A DNA stretch of 64,000 nt from Bacillota bacterium (GCA_023404715.1 JAEYAR010000038.1:15684-79683); one strand, 5' to 3'; shown: positions 16,963 to 26,079, numbered from the stretch's first letter. Notes: generated from the sequence alone by a model not told the origin. Program-made: numbers and translations.

Positions 16963-17802
16963 TTAACACTTGATCGCGCCACTCGTAAGGCCCGCGATGA
17001 TGTATTTTTGAAAGCAAGCGTAGATGACTATGATGGGGGCGATAGAGAGGACGAACGTCGCAAACGCTAAATTAAACTCAAATGCATACTGCGATTTAAA
17101 ATTGTATTGAAAAAGCGGCAGTGTCCAAAACGAGTTTGAGCGGTTGAGTACGAGCAGCGGGAGTAAAAAATCATTCCAAATCCACAAAGAGTTAAGGATA
17201 ATGACCGTTCCGGTCATGGGCTTCATCATAGGGAAGATAATTCGGGTATAGGTCGTCATAATGCCGCTTCCGTCGATGCGCGCCGCTTCTTCGATCTCCG
17301 CCGGGATGACCGTTTGAAGATATCCGCGATATAAAAACACCCCTTGCGTAAGCGAATACGTAATATAAAGGACGATCAAACCGCCTTGGTGCATCAAATT
17401 CAGTGTGCTCATCTGCTGAGTCATAGGCAACATAAACACCTGAAATGGGATCAGAATGCCTGCTACCAACAGCGCATTGAACGCCTTATAGTAGAGCTGT
17501 TTCATATTCTTGTGAATTACATAGGCGGTCATCGGCACGATGGCCAGAATGCCCGCGATTGAAAGGGCAAGGATCAGCACGGAATTTTGAAAGTAGAGCG
17601 CGAAATTGTTTTTAGAAATTACGGTCTTAAAGTTTTCTAAATAGAGGGTGTTGGGAAAGGCGAAAAAGTCGTTCATGCTCTCAGCCGTCGGTTTAAAGGC
17701 CGTCAGGATGGCCAAATAAAACGGCACACAGATGACCAGCAGCCCCGCCGTAAGCGCGAGATAGGCAAACGCTCTAGATAGGTTTCTTGCACGCCTAACC
17801 AT
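16963..17802 (-). CDS. Carbohydrate/nucleoside ABC permease, MalG type
   Basis: 279 residues with six predicted membrane helices. The cytoplasmic coupling loop EIEEAARIDGSGIMTTYTRI is the EAA motif of binding-protein-dependent permeases, and ILTAFKPTAESMND at about 31-45 is typical of MalG-like subunits. It starts inside the 3' end of the MalF-type gene (8-base overlap) with GAGGTG upstream. It should pair with the 17795-18670 permease and the binding protein at 18737-19948. No ATPase gene is present in the operon, so a shared MsmX-type ATPase encoded elsewhere is expected. Confidence 0.93.
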   Translation of the reverse strand: MVRRARNLSRAFAYLALTAGLLVICVPFYLAILTAFKPTAESMNDFFAFPNTLYLENFKTVISKNNFALYFQNSVLILALSIAGILAIVPMTAYVIHKNMKQLYYKAFNALLVAGILIPFQVFMLPMTQQMSTLNLMHQGGLIVLYITYSLTQGVFLYRGYLQTVIPAEIEEAARIDGSGIMTTYTRIIFPMMKPMTGTVIILNSLWIWNDFLLPLLVLNRSNSFWTLPLFQYNFKSQYAFEFNLAFATFVLSIAPIIVIYACFQKYIIAGLTSGAIKC

Positions 17803-18670
17803 CCTGCTTCACCTCGAATCTATTACTGACACGCAGCTGTACCACGGTAAAAATCAGAATGACGATGAATACCATGATCGAAAGCGCATTAGAGTAGCTG
17901 AATTTCAATTCGGAAAAGGCGTAATTATAGATCAGCATACCGATCGACTCCGTGGTCCGGGCCGGGCCGCCGCCAGTCAAAGCATATATATTATCAAAGG
18001 CCATCAATCCGCCCTTCAGCGTCATGATAGCGACGATGTTCAGCGTCGGCATTAAAAAAGGCACCTTGATGTGCAAAAACGTTTGCCAGCCATTGGCTCC
18101 ATCCAACCAAGCGGATTCGATCAAATCCTGCGGCACGTTCTGCAAGGCCGACAAAAAGAGCAGGATATTGGTGGATAAGCCCTGCCACAGCGCGGTAAAG
18201 ACGACCGCCCAGAACGCCAAGTGCACATTCCCCAAAACGCTCGAAGATAAGAGCTGAGAACCGATGCGCTTGCCGATTTGAGGCAGCGCGTTGGTAAAAA
18301 GCTGGTTCCAGATCAGCGCTACGGTCACCGTGCTGAGCACCGCGGGAAGGAAGTACATCGTCCTGTAAAAGCCGCGCCCACGAATTACGGTATTGAGTAG
18401 CAGGGCGATCACAAGGCCCAGCACCAGCACTCCGATGAGCATGACGAGCGTATATTCCACCGTAAAGGTCGCGGTGCGCGCTATTTTACGGTCTGAGAAC
18501 AGCGCAAAGTAGTTTTGCAGGCCAATAAAATGCTTATTGCGGCTGATTCCGTTCCAATCAAATAGGCTGTAAGCCATGCCGCTCACCAGCGGGACGAGAA
18601 AAAAGACGCCATACAGGGTGACAGCCGGAAGGCTCATCAAAAAGTAGATGATTCCGTTGCGCTTTTGCAT
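17795..18670 (-). CDS. Carbohydrate/nucleoside ABC permease, MalF type
   Basis: 291 residues with six predicted membrane helices. Features typical of MalF-like subunits: FFLVPLVSGMAYSLFDWNG, MYFLPAVLSTVTVALIW and the EAA loop LIESAWLDGANGWQTFLHI. The ATG at 18670 follows AAAGG by 11 bases; an in-frame ATG at 18694 has no ribosome site. A 14-bp perfect hairpin separates it from the binding-protein gene. Membrane partner of the MalG-type protein downstream. Confidence 0.93.
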   Translation of the reverse strand: MQKRNGIIYFLMSLPAVTLYGVFFLVPLVSGMAYSLFDWNGISRNKHFIGLQNYFALFSDRKIARTATFTVEYTLVMLIGVLVLGLVIALLLNTVIRGRGFYRTMYFLPAVLSTVTVALIWNQLFTNALPQIGKRIGSQLLSSSVLGNVHLAFWAVVFTALWQGLSTNILLFLSALQNVPQDLIESAWLDGANGWQTFLHIKVPFLMPTLNIVAIMTLKGGLMAFDNIYALTGGGPARTTESIGMLIYNYAFSELKFSYSNALSIMVFIVILIFTVVQLRVSNRFEVKQDG

Positions 18671-18698
18671 ACATTCACAGCCTTTCGCAGCCATTTAG

Positions 18699-18730
18699 GG
18701 CCGAACCGCCGCAATCGCGGCGGTTCGGCC
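18699..18730 (-). promoter_or_regulatory. Intercistronic hairpin between binding protein and permease genes
   Basis: Arms GGCCGAACCGCCGC and GCGGCGGTTCGGCC pair over 14 bp with a 4-base loop and no T run. In sugar ABC operons such a hairpin commonly keeps binding-protein mRNA stable and lowers permease expression; that role is inferred. Confidence 0.6.
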
Positions 18731-18736
18731 ATTGAA

Positions 18737-19948
18737 TCATTTGCCGAAAATTGCATCGATGTTTGCGTTGAAGGCATCGCGGTCGTGCAACACGTAATAG
18801 GAAGCCAGTTCCTGCTGCCACTCGCCGTCCACACCGGACGCCCAATGAAAGTGCAGCCAGGGTTCGCTGCGACCTTCCTCATAAAGCAGGCTGGTAACGC
18901 CCTCGAGTTGCGGGGACACGGCCTTCACGCCATTTACTGTAGAAGGGGATTTCTCGCGGTCAGCAAAGTACTGCGCTGTATCCGTCGAGGTCATATAGGA
19001 GATAAATTCCGCCACCTGCTCCGGATGCTCGGTATCTGCAGCGATTGAGAACGCCAGATCGATGCCATACTGAATCATGCCCTTGCCCGCTTCGTTAGGC
19101 ATGGGGAACATGGCTACTTCATCCTGCATGCCGGCCTGTTCCGTCACGGCGAGCGCCCAGATGCCCTGCGGGAGCATCAGCGCTTCCCCGCGGCTGAACA
19201 GCGCCACAGCCGTGCTATAATCGGTGCTGATGGAGTCGGGCTGAGAGTTCTTTTCAAAAAAATCGAGCCAGTCGATCATCGTTTGAAACAACGCGCTGTC
19301 TGCCGCCTTCACCCCGGTGTCAGCGAAGAAAGCATTGGCTGCCTCAGCGCCTTCGAGGTTCAGCAAAATATTTTCAGCCAGGTGACCGACTGTCCACCCT
19401 TCCTTAAAGCTGGTGGCCATAGGGACATATCCCGCAGCTTTGATCTGCTCGCATACGGCCTTCAGCTCATCCCAAGTAGCCGGGGGCGTCAGTCCGAGTT
19501 CGTCGAATTTGGTCTTATTGTAAAAGATACCCCAGCCGTTGACCGTCATGGGAATACTGAAGCTTTTCCCGTCGACTTGAATGCCGGTTAGGAAGCTCTC
19601 GTTGAGGTTCTCTAATAACTTGCTATCCGTCAAATCCATATAGTAACCTTCGGAAGCTTGCAAGCGAAAGTCCGATTCGTTGGGGAACACGCCCAGAATA
19701 TCGGGCAGATCACCCGACGCCATGCGGGAATAGAGCACTGTCGCCGCATCCGGCACCTGTGTCTGCGTGATTTTTACTCCCGGATGTTCCGCTTCGTACA
19801 TCTTAAAGATTTCGTTAAAGAGGTCAACCGTCTCGCTCTTGCGCGAGAAAAATTCGATCTCAACCGACTCCTCCGCCGATACCAGGCAGGTTCCCATCAT
19901 AAGTGCCGCTGTCAGGAAAAGGGCCATCCAATGTTTGATCGATCTCAT
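18737..19948 (-). CDS. ABC transporter solute-binding protein (family 1)
   Basis: 403 residues. The signal peptide MRSIKHWMALFLTAALMMG ends near VSA/EES. The Cys there (GTCLVSA) does not form a good lipobox, so anchoring is uncertain. The mature protein has the family's landmarks: EIEFFSRKSETVDLFNEIFK, YEAEHPGVKI, YSRMASGDLPDILGVFP, YNKTKFDELGLTPPATWDEL, and the C-terminal AEFISYMTSTDTAQYFAD. AAAGGAG lies 7 bases upstream of the ATG. It lies between the nucleoside hydrolase and the permeases in one operon, so the ligand may be a nucleoside or ribose-containing compound rather than an ordinary oligosaccharide (inference). Confidence 0.92.
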   Translation of the reverse strand: MRSIKHWMALFLTAALMMGTCLVSAEESVEIEFFSRKSETVDLFNEIFKMYEAEHPGVKITQTQVPDAATVLYSRMASGDLPDILGVFPNESDFRLQASEGYYMDLTDSKLLENLNESFLTGIQVDGKSFSIPMTVNGWGIFYNKTKFDELGLTPPATWDELKAVCEQIKAAGYVPMATSFKEGWTVGHLAENILLNLEGAEAANAFFADTGVKAADSALFQTMIDWLDFFEKNSQPDSISTDYSTAVALFSRGEALMLPQGIWALAVTEQAGMQDEVAMFPMPNEAGKGMIQYGIDLAFSIAADTEHPEQVAEFISYMTSTDTAQYFADREKSPSTVNGVKAVSPQLEGVTSLLYEEGRSEPWLHFHWASGVDGEWQQELASYYVLHDRDAFNANIDAIFGK

Positions 19949-20004
19949 AGTGCGTCTCCTTTCGTTTTTGGGGTTATCTTTTCTCCAGCGCGTTCCCGAT
20001 CATG

Positions 20005-20892
20005 TTATAGATCCGGAAAAACGCTGGCAAAAAACAATTCTTTAAAACGCTCACAGTCTACCCCAGTCGCGACCCGCGCGTTGGGCTTCTGCTCTGCACC
20101 CCAGAACGCGTCCACCTTGCGGGCAATCACACCTCTGGAGATGTTACCCGCACATTCCACCTGCAGATGCATGGGCTCAAACGTTAACAGATACGGATGA
20201 ACAAACGCTGCGGCCAATAAGGGATCGTGCAGGATCGGCATATGGCGCGACCTTTCCATCCATCTGTGCGTCCACCGGCTAAGCAGTTTTGCCTTACTGT
20301 CTGTAAGCGCGTACATCCGCTCGAGCTCCTTGGGTGTCACCCGGCATTTTAGCGTAACATCCAGACCGACCATCGTGATACGATCATAGCTCTTGAAAAC
20401 GATGTCGGCAGCTTCCGGGTCGCAGCAGATATTCCACTCTGGATAATGCGCTGAGTACATACCACACATGATCCATAGCGGCGCGGCGCGCATGACATCG
20501 GGCGCGATCCGCACCGCGCAGGCGAGGTTGGTCAGAGGGGCGATCGCCAATATTGACGTATTCGGATTATTTTTAACCGTTTCAATGAGCAAATGCACCG
20601 CATCCAGATTGCAGTTGGGGGAAACGGGCTTTATCTCCTCGTCCCAATGCGCTGGAATATCGGCCGGATTAGCCGGCTCAATCAGCGGCTGCCCAATCCC
20701 TTCTGCGACCGGGATATCCAGTCTGCCGTATTGACGCAACAGTTGCAGCACCAGTTGCGTGCGTATACGCGTATTCCGAAAGGCAGTCGTAACGCCAAGT
20801 ATGTTCAGGGCTGGCTCTTCAAGCGCGTACGCTAACGCATACGCGTCGTCGATATCGTCCCCAATATCGGTATCGATGATGATGTTTTGCAT
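20005..20892 (-). CDS. Inosine-uridine-type nucleoside hydrolase
   Basis: 295 residues, normal for the family, which hydrolyses ribonucleosides to ribose and base with a Ca2+ held by aspartates. The N-terminal aspartate cluster DTDIGDDIDDAYAL (7-20), the NPNTSILAIAPLTNLA segment and WNICCDPEAADIVF are visible, plus the C-terminal HDPLLAAAFVHP carrying the usual His and Asp. GGAG precedes the ATG by 4 bases. First gene of the minus-strand operon, followed by binding protein and permeases. It faces a LacI-ribokinase fusion, which makes ribonucleoside salvage the coherent reading: uptake, hydrolysis, then ribose phosphorylation. Confidence 0.92.
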   Translation of the reverse strand: MQNIIIDTDIGDDIDDAYALAYALEEPALNILGVTTAFRNTRIRTQLVLQLLRQYGRLDIPVAEGIGQPLIEPANPADIPAHWDEEIKPVSPNCNLDAVHLLIETVKNNPNTSILAIAPLTNLACAVRIAPDVMRAAPLWIMCGMYSAHYPEWNICCDPEAADIVFKSYDRITMVGLDVTLKCRVTPKELERMYALTDSKAKLLSRWTHRWMERSRHMPILHDPLLAAAFVHPYLLTFEPMHLQVECAGNISRGVIARKVDAFWGAEQKPNARVATGVDCERFKELFFASVFPDL

Positions 20893-20962
20893 ATTTCTCC
20901 ATGCCGGTTTCTTCCCCCTATCGGGATATAAACCTTTTTCTTAAAATGTTTTCTCTTGGCAT

Positions 20963-20992
20963 AGAGTATCACACCGTCATAGGGCATGTCAA
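20963..20992 (-). promoter_or_regulatory. Promoter of nucleoside operon with possible LacI-type sites
   Basis: Minus-strand TTGACA (20987-20992) and TACTCT (20963-20968), spacer 18. The divergent gap also holds AAAATGTTTT (about 20943-20952) and AAAACATTTT (about 21000-21009), inverted copies of each other on either side of the promoter. They are candidate operators for the adjacent LacI fusion. Confidence 0.5.
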
Positions 20993-21099
20993 TAGATTTA
21001 AAACATTTTCCTAAAATGATTTATCACCGCGCATAAGCGCTTGCAATCCGCAAGATTATCCTCTAAAATAAAATCATGCTGAAGAATCGGGGGATCCGT

Positions 21100-23058
21100 A
21101 TGACGATTAAGGACATTGCCATGGCGGCAGGGGTATCTATCGCGACCGTATCTAAGGTGCTCAATGGAAAAGAAGAGGGCGTTAGTGTCGAAACCCGTAA
21201 TCGCGTGCTGCAAGTTGTCCGAGAAAACAACTTTGTCCCCTATTCCAAAATACGCCATCGGCTTGCCCAGCAAAGCGGCGTCGTATCGGTGATTCTTCCC
21301 GAGATTGAATCGCCCTTTTTCGGTGGTTTTTACACCCAGTTATCCAGGCTCTTTCAGCCTACGGAATATACCCTTTCGCTCGCTCTTACGGGCTTTGACA
21401 CGCAAGCTGAGCGTACAGCCATCGATAGCCTCTGCGAACGTCAGGCGGCTGGTGCCGTCCTGTATCCCTCTGGGAGTGAAATCCGTCAATATCTTCTCGA
21501 TCATGTGCAAAGGCCGTCCGCAATCGTCTTGATCGACGCGGACGATTCCGCGCCCATGCACACCCGCGTATCCTGCCACTATGCGCATGCAACCTTACAG
21601 GCCGTGCAATTGCTTTTGAAGGCCGGCGCGCGCCAGGTTGGGCTCATCGTCAAGCCGGGTTCACAAGTCGTCCGCAGATGGCTGACAAACGGCTACCGGC
21701 GCGCGCTGCTGGAGGCTGGTTTCGAATATGACCCAAGCCTGATGCAGGAACTGGACGAGCATTTTGACCGTCGGGCCGATATGCTGCTTGGGCTAGGCGT
21801 CAATGCCGTCGTCTGTCAGGACATGGCATGCGCTCAAGCGGTATATGCCTATTTGTCCAAGCAACACCTGAGCATCCCAGACGATGTAGGCGTCGTTTCC
21901 CTTGAGGATGCGCCCTATGCCCCACTGTTAACGCCGCCGTTGACGACCTGCGGTTTTTCGCCCGAGGCATTGGCACAGGCGTGCTTCTGCCAGCTTATGT
22001 CACAGTTGAAGCCGAAGTCCGGGCAAGCGGTGGAGCCTATAGCGCCGCTAAGCGCACGGCTCACCGTCCGCCGCAGCGTTGGGCAAAAGACGAATCGTGC
22101 GCCCTGCCGAATCGCCGTCGTCGGATGGCTCAATATGGATATTAATCTGGAAATTCCGTATCATCCCGCTTTGGGGAATGCGCTTACGGCCACGCATATG
22201 AACTGTTTGCCCGGTGGGAAGGGGGGCAATCAAGCGATGGGAGCTGTCACACTCGGCGCGTCTGCCGCCATGGTCGGTGTGCTAGGCAACGACCTATATG
22301 GGAAACAAATCTACGCGCAACTCATGCGCGGCGGAGTCGACATGCAGGCCGTCACGTTCGACGAGCGTCACCCCACCGGTACGGCTTACATTCATATCAT
22401 TCCGGATGGATCGAGCACGACGGTCGGAAATGCCGGCGCAAATTGCTGCTTGAATCGCGAATACATCTCCCGTTTTGAATCCACGATCGTAGGCGCCAGC
22501 TTTTGTCTGGCTGAGGGCGAACTTGCAGAAGATGCCCTCGCTTACCTTTTCAAGCTCTGCAAGAAGAACGGTATTTGCTCGATATTCAAGCCCAACCTCG
22601 TGCCGACCCTCCTGTTTATGCAAAAGACCATCGGGCTTGCCAATATCCTCGTACCCAATGAAAACGAGCTGAATATCCTGATGCCCGGGGCGTCATCTGT
22701 TGAGGAAAAAGCCCATGCGCTGCTAAACTTGGGCGTCGAGCATGTCATCGTAACGCTCGGCGCCAAAGGATGCGTATGGTTCCACGCGGGCGGTGCGCGC
22801 GCCTACCCCGCCACGCCGGTGCGTTGCATCGACTCCACCGGCGCTAGCGACGTCTTCATCAGCTGCCTGGCCGCCTACCTGTCGGAGTCCTGCGCTATGG
22901 AGGAGGCGATCTACTACGCCAATGCCGCAGCCGGCTACAGCGTCATGTGGAAAGGCGTTCAGAACGCCATACCAGACAGGCAAACCTTGGAATCTCTGTG
23001 CGCTCCGCACACAGACATGAATCTCGTTCCCAACGTCTCCCCTCTTACAAAACCGTAA
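21100..23058 (+). CDS. LacI-family regulator fused to PfkB/ribokinase-type kinase
   Basis: 652 residues. The ATG at 21100 gives the canonical LacI start MTIKDIAMAAGVSIATVSKV and has GGGGGA 5 bases upstream; an earlier in-frame ATG (21076) does not. Residues 1-47 are the LacI helix-turn-helix, about 60-325 the periplasmic-binding-like sensor domain, and about 337-637 a PfkB sugar kinase: GWLNMDINLEIP, GGKGGNQAMG (substrate loop, ribokinase-like), VPNENELNIL, and STGASDVFISCLAAYL with the catalytic Asp. The usual GAGD is GASD here. The frame is continuous with no internal start. Divergent from the nucleoside hydrolase/ABC operon. It probably represses that operon and may also phosphorylate, or sense, the released ribose. 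Confidence 0.9.
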   Translation: MTIKDIAMAAGVSIATVSKVLNGKEEGVSVETRNRVLQVVRENNFVPYSKIRHRLAQQSGVVSVILPEIESPFFGGFYTQLSRLFQPTEYTLSLALTGFDTQAERTAIDSLCERQAAGAVLYPSGSEIRQYLLDHVQRPSAIVLIDADDSAPMHTRVSCHYAHATLQAVQLLLKAGARQVGLIVKPGSQVVRRWLTNGYRRALLEAGFEYDPSLMQELDEHFDRRADMLLGLGVNAVVCQDMACAQAVYAYLSKQHLSIPDDVGVVSLEDAPYAPLLTPPLTTCGFSPEALAQACFCQLMSQLKPKSGQAVEPIAPLSARLTVRRSVGQKTNRAPCRIAVVGWLNMDINLEIPYHPALGNALTATHMNCLPGGKGGNQAMGAVTLGASAAMVGVLGNDLYGKQIYAQLMRGGVDMQAVTFDERHPTGTAYIHIIPDGSSTTVGNAGANCCLNREYISRFESTIVGASFCLAEGELAEDALAYLFKLCKKNGICSIFKPNLVPTLLFMQKTIGLANILVPNENELNILMPGASSVEEKAHALLNLGVEHVIVTLGAKGCVWFHAGGARAYPATPVRCIDSTGASDVFISCLAAYLSESCAMEEAIYYANAAAGYSVMWKGVQNAIPDRQTLESLCAPHTDMNLVPNVSPLTKP

Positions 23059-23127
23059 GCTCAAATTCACTTGCGCGTAAGCGCAGCGTGGTAACCTATC
23101 CTCACGCTAACAGGGGGGTAGAATGCT

Positions 23128-23667
23128 TTGAGTATATTCTTCCATCGGCTGTTTTCCCAAAACACAATGCTTCGAACCTTCTTTCTGGGTGCGACCGGCG
23201 CGATCACGCTGGCATTCCCCGGCTTTTTGTTCGGACCGGTCGTGTATGCGCTGGCGGCGTATGCCATGCTCAGCGGCGCTTTGCGCATTTTAAGGGCCTT
23301 CAACGCAGCTTATGAGAAGCGTGGTCCGTCAGGCGATTTGAGCCTTCCTATAGGCATCCTGCTGCTGTTGTTCGGCATCCTATCGATCGCCTATCACCGC
23401 CGCCTCGTCAGCGGGCTGCCGGTCTATCTGGGCGCTTTGGCGCTGGCACAGGGCGCCGCCTATCTCGTGGTCGCGCGGCTTGCAAGCAAAACCCTGCGCA
23501 AGGTGCTCGCGCTCCTCGCCCTGTGTGTAGGCGCGGGCGGCATCGTCGTCGTATGCCTGACGTTTGGAAGCCTTCAGACGCTTTCAAGGGTCTATGGCAG
23601 CCTCATGCTCGCAGCGTGCGGTTATGAGTTGCTACTGCGCCGCATGCCGGTCGAGTGCGTCAAATGA
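23128..23667 (+). CDS. HdeD/DUF308-like membrane protein
   Basis: 179 residues beginning at a TTG, with GGGGGG upstream and no better ATG. Six hydrophobic segments in three hairpin pairs, with short basic loops, fit the DUF308 (HdeD-like) pattern: TGAITLAFPGFLFGPVVYAL, then LPIGILLLLFGILSIAY, and so on. Function unknown; in enterobacteria HdeD relates to acid stress. It follows the LacI-kinase gene by 69 bases and may be read through from it. A hairpin terminator lies downstream. Confidence 0.75.
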   Translation: MSIFFHRLFSQNTMLRTFFLGATGAITLAFPGFLFGPVVYALAAYAMLSGALRILRAFNAAYEKRGPSGDLSLPIGILLLLFGILSIAYHRRLVSGLPVYLGALALAQGAAYLVVARLASKTLRKVLALLALCVGAGGIVVVCLTFGSLQTLSRVYGSLMLAACGYELLLRRMPVECVK

Positions 23668-23734
23668 CGGCATACCAAAAAGCCCGCCCTTTCTTCCTTA
23701 AAAGTGCGGGCGGCACTTCGGCCCGACGAATTGA

Positions 23735-23771
23735 AAAGACAGATAGGCTAACAACACCTGTCTGTCTTTTT
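23735..23771. terminator. Bidirectional intrinsic terminator
   Basis: AAAAGACAGATAGG pairs with CCTGTCTGTCTTTT around a short loop, and T continues to about 23774. It lies between the DUF308 gene and nfnB, which converge. A second weaker GCCCGC/GCGGGC hairpin lies at about 23682-23716. Confidence 0.75.
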
Positions 23772-23800
23772 TCTACATTCTTCTTTTCAGGCCTGATATC

Positions 23801-25192
23801 TTATGCTTCCCGCTCGCTCAGATAGGCGTGAATCCCCTTGGCGGCCGCCTTTCCCGCGCCCATGGCGAGGATGACGGTCGCGGCGCCCGTGACGGCGTCT
23901 CCGCCCGCGTAGACGCCCTCTCTGGTGGTCCTGCCGTTTTCTTCATCGGCGATGATGCAGCGCCATTTGTTCGTCTCAAGCCCCTCCGTGGTAGAGGCGA
24001 TCAGCGGATTGGGCGAGGTCCCCAGCGCCATGATCACCATGTCCACGTCCATCGTGAATTCGCTTCCCTCAATCTCTATGGGCCGGCGGCGGCCGGACGC
24101 GTCCGGCTCGCCCAGTCCCATGCGCACGCAGACCATGCCCTTCACAAGGCCGTCCTCGCTAAGCAAGATCTCTTTGGGGTTGGTTAGCAGGTCGAAGACG
24201 ATGCCCTCCTCCTTGGCATGGTGTACCTCTTCGGCCCGCGCGGGCAATTCCTTTTCGCTGCGGCGGTAGACGATGTGCGTCTTCGCGCCCAGGCGCAGCG
24301 CCGTGCGCGCCGCGTCCATCGCGACGTTGCCGCCGCCGACGACCGCCACGCGCTTGCCGGTCACGAGGGGGGTATCGTAATCGTCTGAAAAGGCCTTCAT
24401 CAGGTTCGCGCGCGTCAGGTATTCGTTCGCGGAGAACACGCCGCTGCCGTTTTCCCCCGGAATGCCCATGAATTTGGGCAGGCCCGCGCCCGATCCGATG
24501 AACACGGCGTCGAAGCCCTCGTCTTCGATCAGCTGGTCGACGGTGACCGAGCGGCCGATGACGACGTTCGTCTCGATCTCCACGCCCAGCCGGCGCACGT
24601 TTTCGACCTCCGCCGCGACGACCTCCGCCTTGGGCAAGCGAAATTCGGGTATGCCGTAGACCAGTACGCCCCCCGCCTGGTGCAGCGCCTCAAAGATCTT
24701 GACCTCATAGCCGAGCTTCGCCAGATCGCCCGCGCAGGTGAGGCCCGCCGGGCCCGCGCCGATGCCCGCTACCCGCTTTCCATTGCGCTTTTGCGGCGGC
24801 GCCGGCCGAACGCCCTCCTTTCTGGCGGTATCTGCGGCGTATCGTTCCAGCTTTCCGATGGCCACCGGCTCGCCCTTGACGCCCAGAATGCACCTGCCCT
24901 CGCACTGTGTCTCCTGCGGGCACACGCGCCCGCAGACCGCGGGCAGGGCGGAATCGCGGGCGATGACCTCGCTGGCGCCCGCCGCGTCGCCCTCCTTGAG
25001 GCGGGCGATAAAGCCGGGAATATCGATCCCGACCGGGCAACCTGCCACACACTGCGGCTTCTTGCAGCCGAGGCAGCGCTGCGCCTCCGCGACCGCCTCC
25101 TGTTCGTCGTACCCGAGACAGACCTCTTCAAAGTTGTGCGCGCGCCTTCCCGGCTCCTGTTCGCGCACGGGGATTCTCCGCTTTGCCATCAT
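23801..25192 (-). CDS. nfnB: NADH-dependent ferredoxin:NADP+ oxidoreductase, NfnB subunit
   Basis: 463 residues. The N-terminal Cys-rich part (CLGCKKPQCVAGCPVGIDIP and CGRVCPQETQCEGRC) binds two [4Fe-4S] clusters. Then follow an FAD dinucleotide fold with GIGAGPAGLTCAGDLAKLGY (about 147-166), an NADPH fold with AVVGGGNVAMDAARTA and the C-terminal FAD motif YAGGDAVTGAATVILAM. Alone it could be a GltD-type glutamate synthase subunit, but overlap with nfnA just upstream (ATGATGA region, GGAGGTGAGG as ribosome site) points to NfnB. NfnAB couples NADH and reduced ferredoxin to make NADPH by electron bifurcation in anaerobes. Confidence 0.9.
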   Translation of the reverse strand: MMAKRRIPVREQEPGRRAHNFEEVCLGYDEQEAVAEAQRCLGCKKPQCVAGCPVGIDIPGFIARLKEGDAAGASEVIARDSALPAVCGRVCPQETQCEGRCILGVKGEPVAIGKLERYAADTARKEGVRPAPPQKRNGKRVAGIGAGPAGLTCAGDLAKLGYEVKIFEALHQAGGVLVYGIPEFRLPKAEVVAAEVENVRRLGVEIETNVVIGRSVTVDQLIEDEGFDAVFIGSGAGLPKFMGIPGENGSGVFSANEYLTRANLMKAFSDDYDTPLVTGKRVAVVGGGNVAMDAARTALRLGAKTHIVYRRSEKELPARAEEVHHAKEEGIVFDLLTNPKEILLSEDGLVKGMVCVRMGLGEPDASGRRRPIEIEGSEFTMDVDMVIMALGTSPNPLIASTTEGLETNKWRCIIADEENGRTTREGVYAGGDAVTGAATVILAMGAGKAAAKGIHAYLSEREA

Positions 25193-26079
25193 GCCTCACC
25201 TCCGCAATGCCCGCATCCGCCGTGATGGGTCTTTCCCTCATGCAGCCGCAGCAGCGCGCGGCCTTCCTCGGTCTTGTACATCTGCTGGCGCTTCATGGCC
25301 TCGTCGAAATTCACGAGGTGCGCGTCGAATTCAGGCCCGTCGACGCAGGCAAACTTCGTCTCGCCGCCCACGCTTACGCGGCAAGCGCCGCACATTCCGG
25401 TTCCATCCACCATGATGGGGTTGAGCGAGACGATCGTTCGAATACCGAGCTCCTTCGTCAACAGCGCCGCAAACTTCATCATGATCATCGGGCCGATCGC
25501 CACGCAAAGGTCGTAGTGCGCGCCCTTGTTTTGCACCAGGTCGCGCACCACGTCGGTCACAAGGCCTTTTACGCCCGCCGAACCGTCGTTGGTCGCGAGA
25601 TAGACGTTCCCGGCGACGGCCTTCATCTCCTCGACCAAGATGAGCAGCTCCTCGCTGCGCCCGCCGATGACGACGTCGGCCTTGATGCCGCGCTCGTGCA
25701 GCCACTTGACCTGTGGATAGACGGGCGCCGTGCCCACGCCGCCCGCGATAAAGAGGAACTTTTTGCGCTTCAGCGCCGCCTTGTCCTCCTGCGTCATCTC
25801 GCTCGGACGCCCCAGCGGCCCCACCACCGTATCAAACGCATCGCCGGCGGCCATTTGCGCCATGCGCTCGGTGGACGCGCCAACGGTCTGGAATACGATG
25901 GTGACGAGGCCCTTCTCCCGGTCGTAATCGCAAACGGTCAGCGGAATGCGCTCCCCCCTGGCGTCGATCTTGACGATCAGGAACTGACCGGGCTGACAGT
26001 TCCTGGCCACACGCGGCGCCTCGACGTCCATGAGATAAATCTTGTCCGCCAGCTTTTCGGCCTTGCGAATCGGATACAT
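25189..26079 (-). CDS. nfnA: NADH-dependent ferredoxin:NADP+ oxidoreductase, NfnA subunit
   Basis: 296 residues, the FAD/[2Fe-2S] partner of NfnB and a relative of the dihydroorotate dehydrogenase electron-transfer subunit. Visible are the flavin-binding GERIPLTVCDYD, NAD-binding FIAGGVGTAPVYPQ, and a C-terminal Cys cluster GTGMCGACRVSVGG plus a later Cys in FACVDGPEFDAH. GGGGGAG is 4 bases before the ATG. The stop overlaps the nfnB start by 4 bases, so the subunits are coupled in translation. A strong promoter lies upstream. Some genomes fuse both subunits; here they are separate. Confidence 0.92.
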   Translation of the reverse strand: MYPIRKAEKLADKIYLMDVEAPRVARNCQPGQFLIVKIDARGERIPLTVCDYDREKGLVTIVFQTVGASTERMAQMAAGDAFDTVVGPLGRPSEMTQEDKAALKRKKFLFIAGGVGTAPVYPQVKWLHERGIKADVVIGGRSEELLILVEEMKAVAGNVYLATNDGSAGVKGLVTDVVRDLVQNKGAHYDLCVAIGPMIMMKFAALLTKELGIRTIVSLNPIMVDGTGMCGACRVSVGGETKFACVDGPEFDAHLVNFDEAMKRQQMYKTEEGRALLRLHEGKTHHGGCGHCGGEA

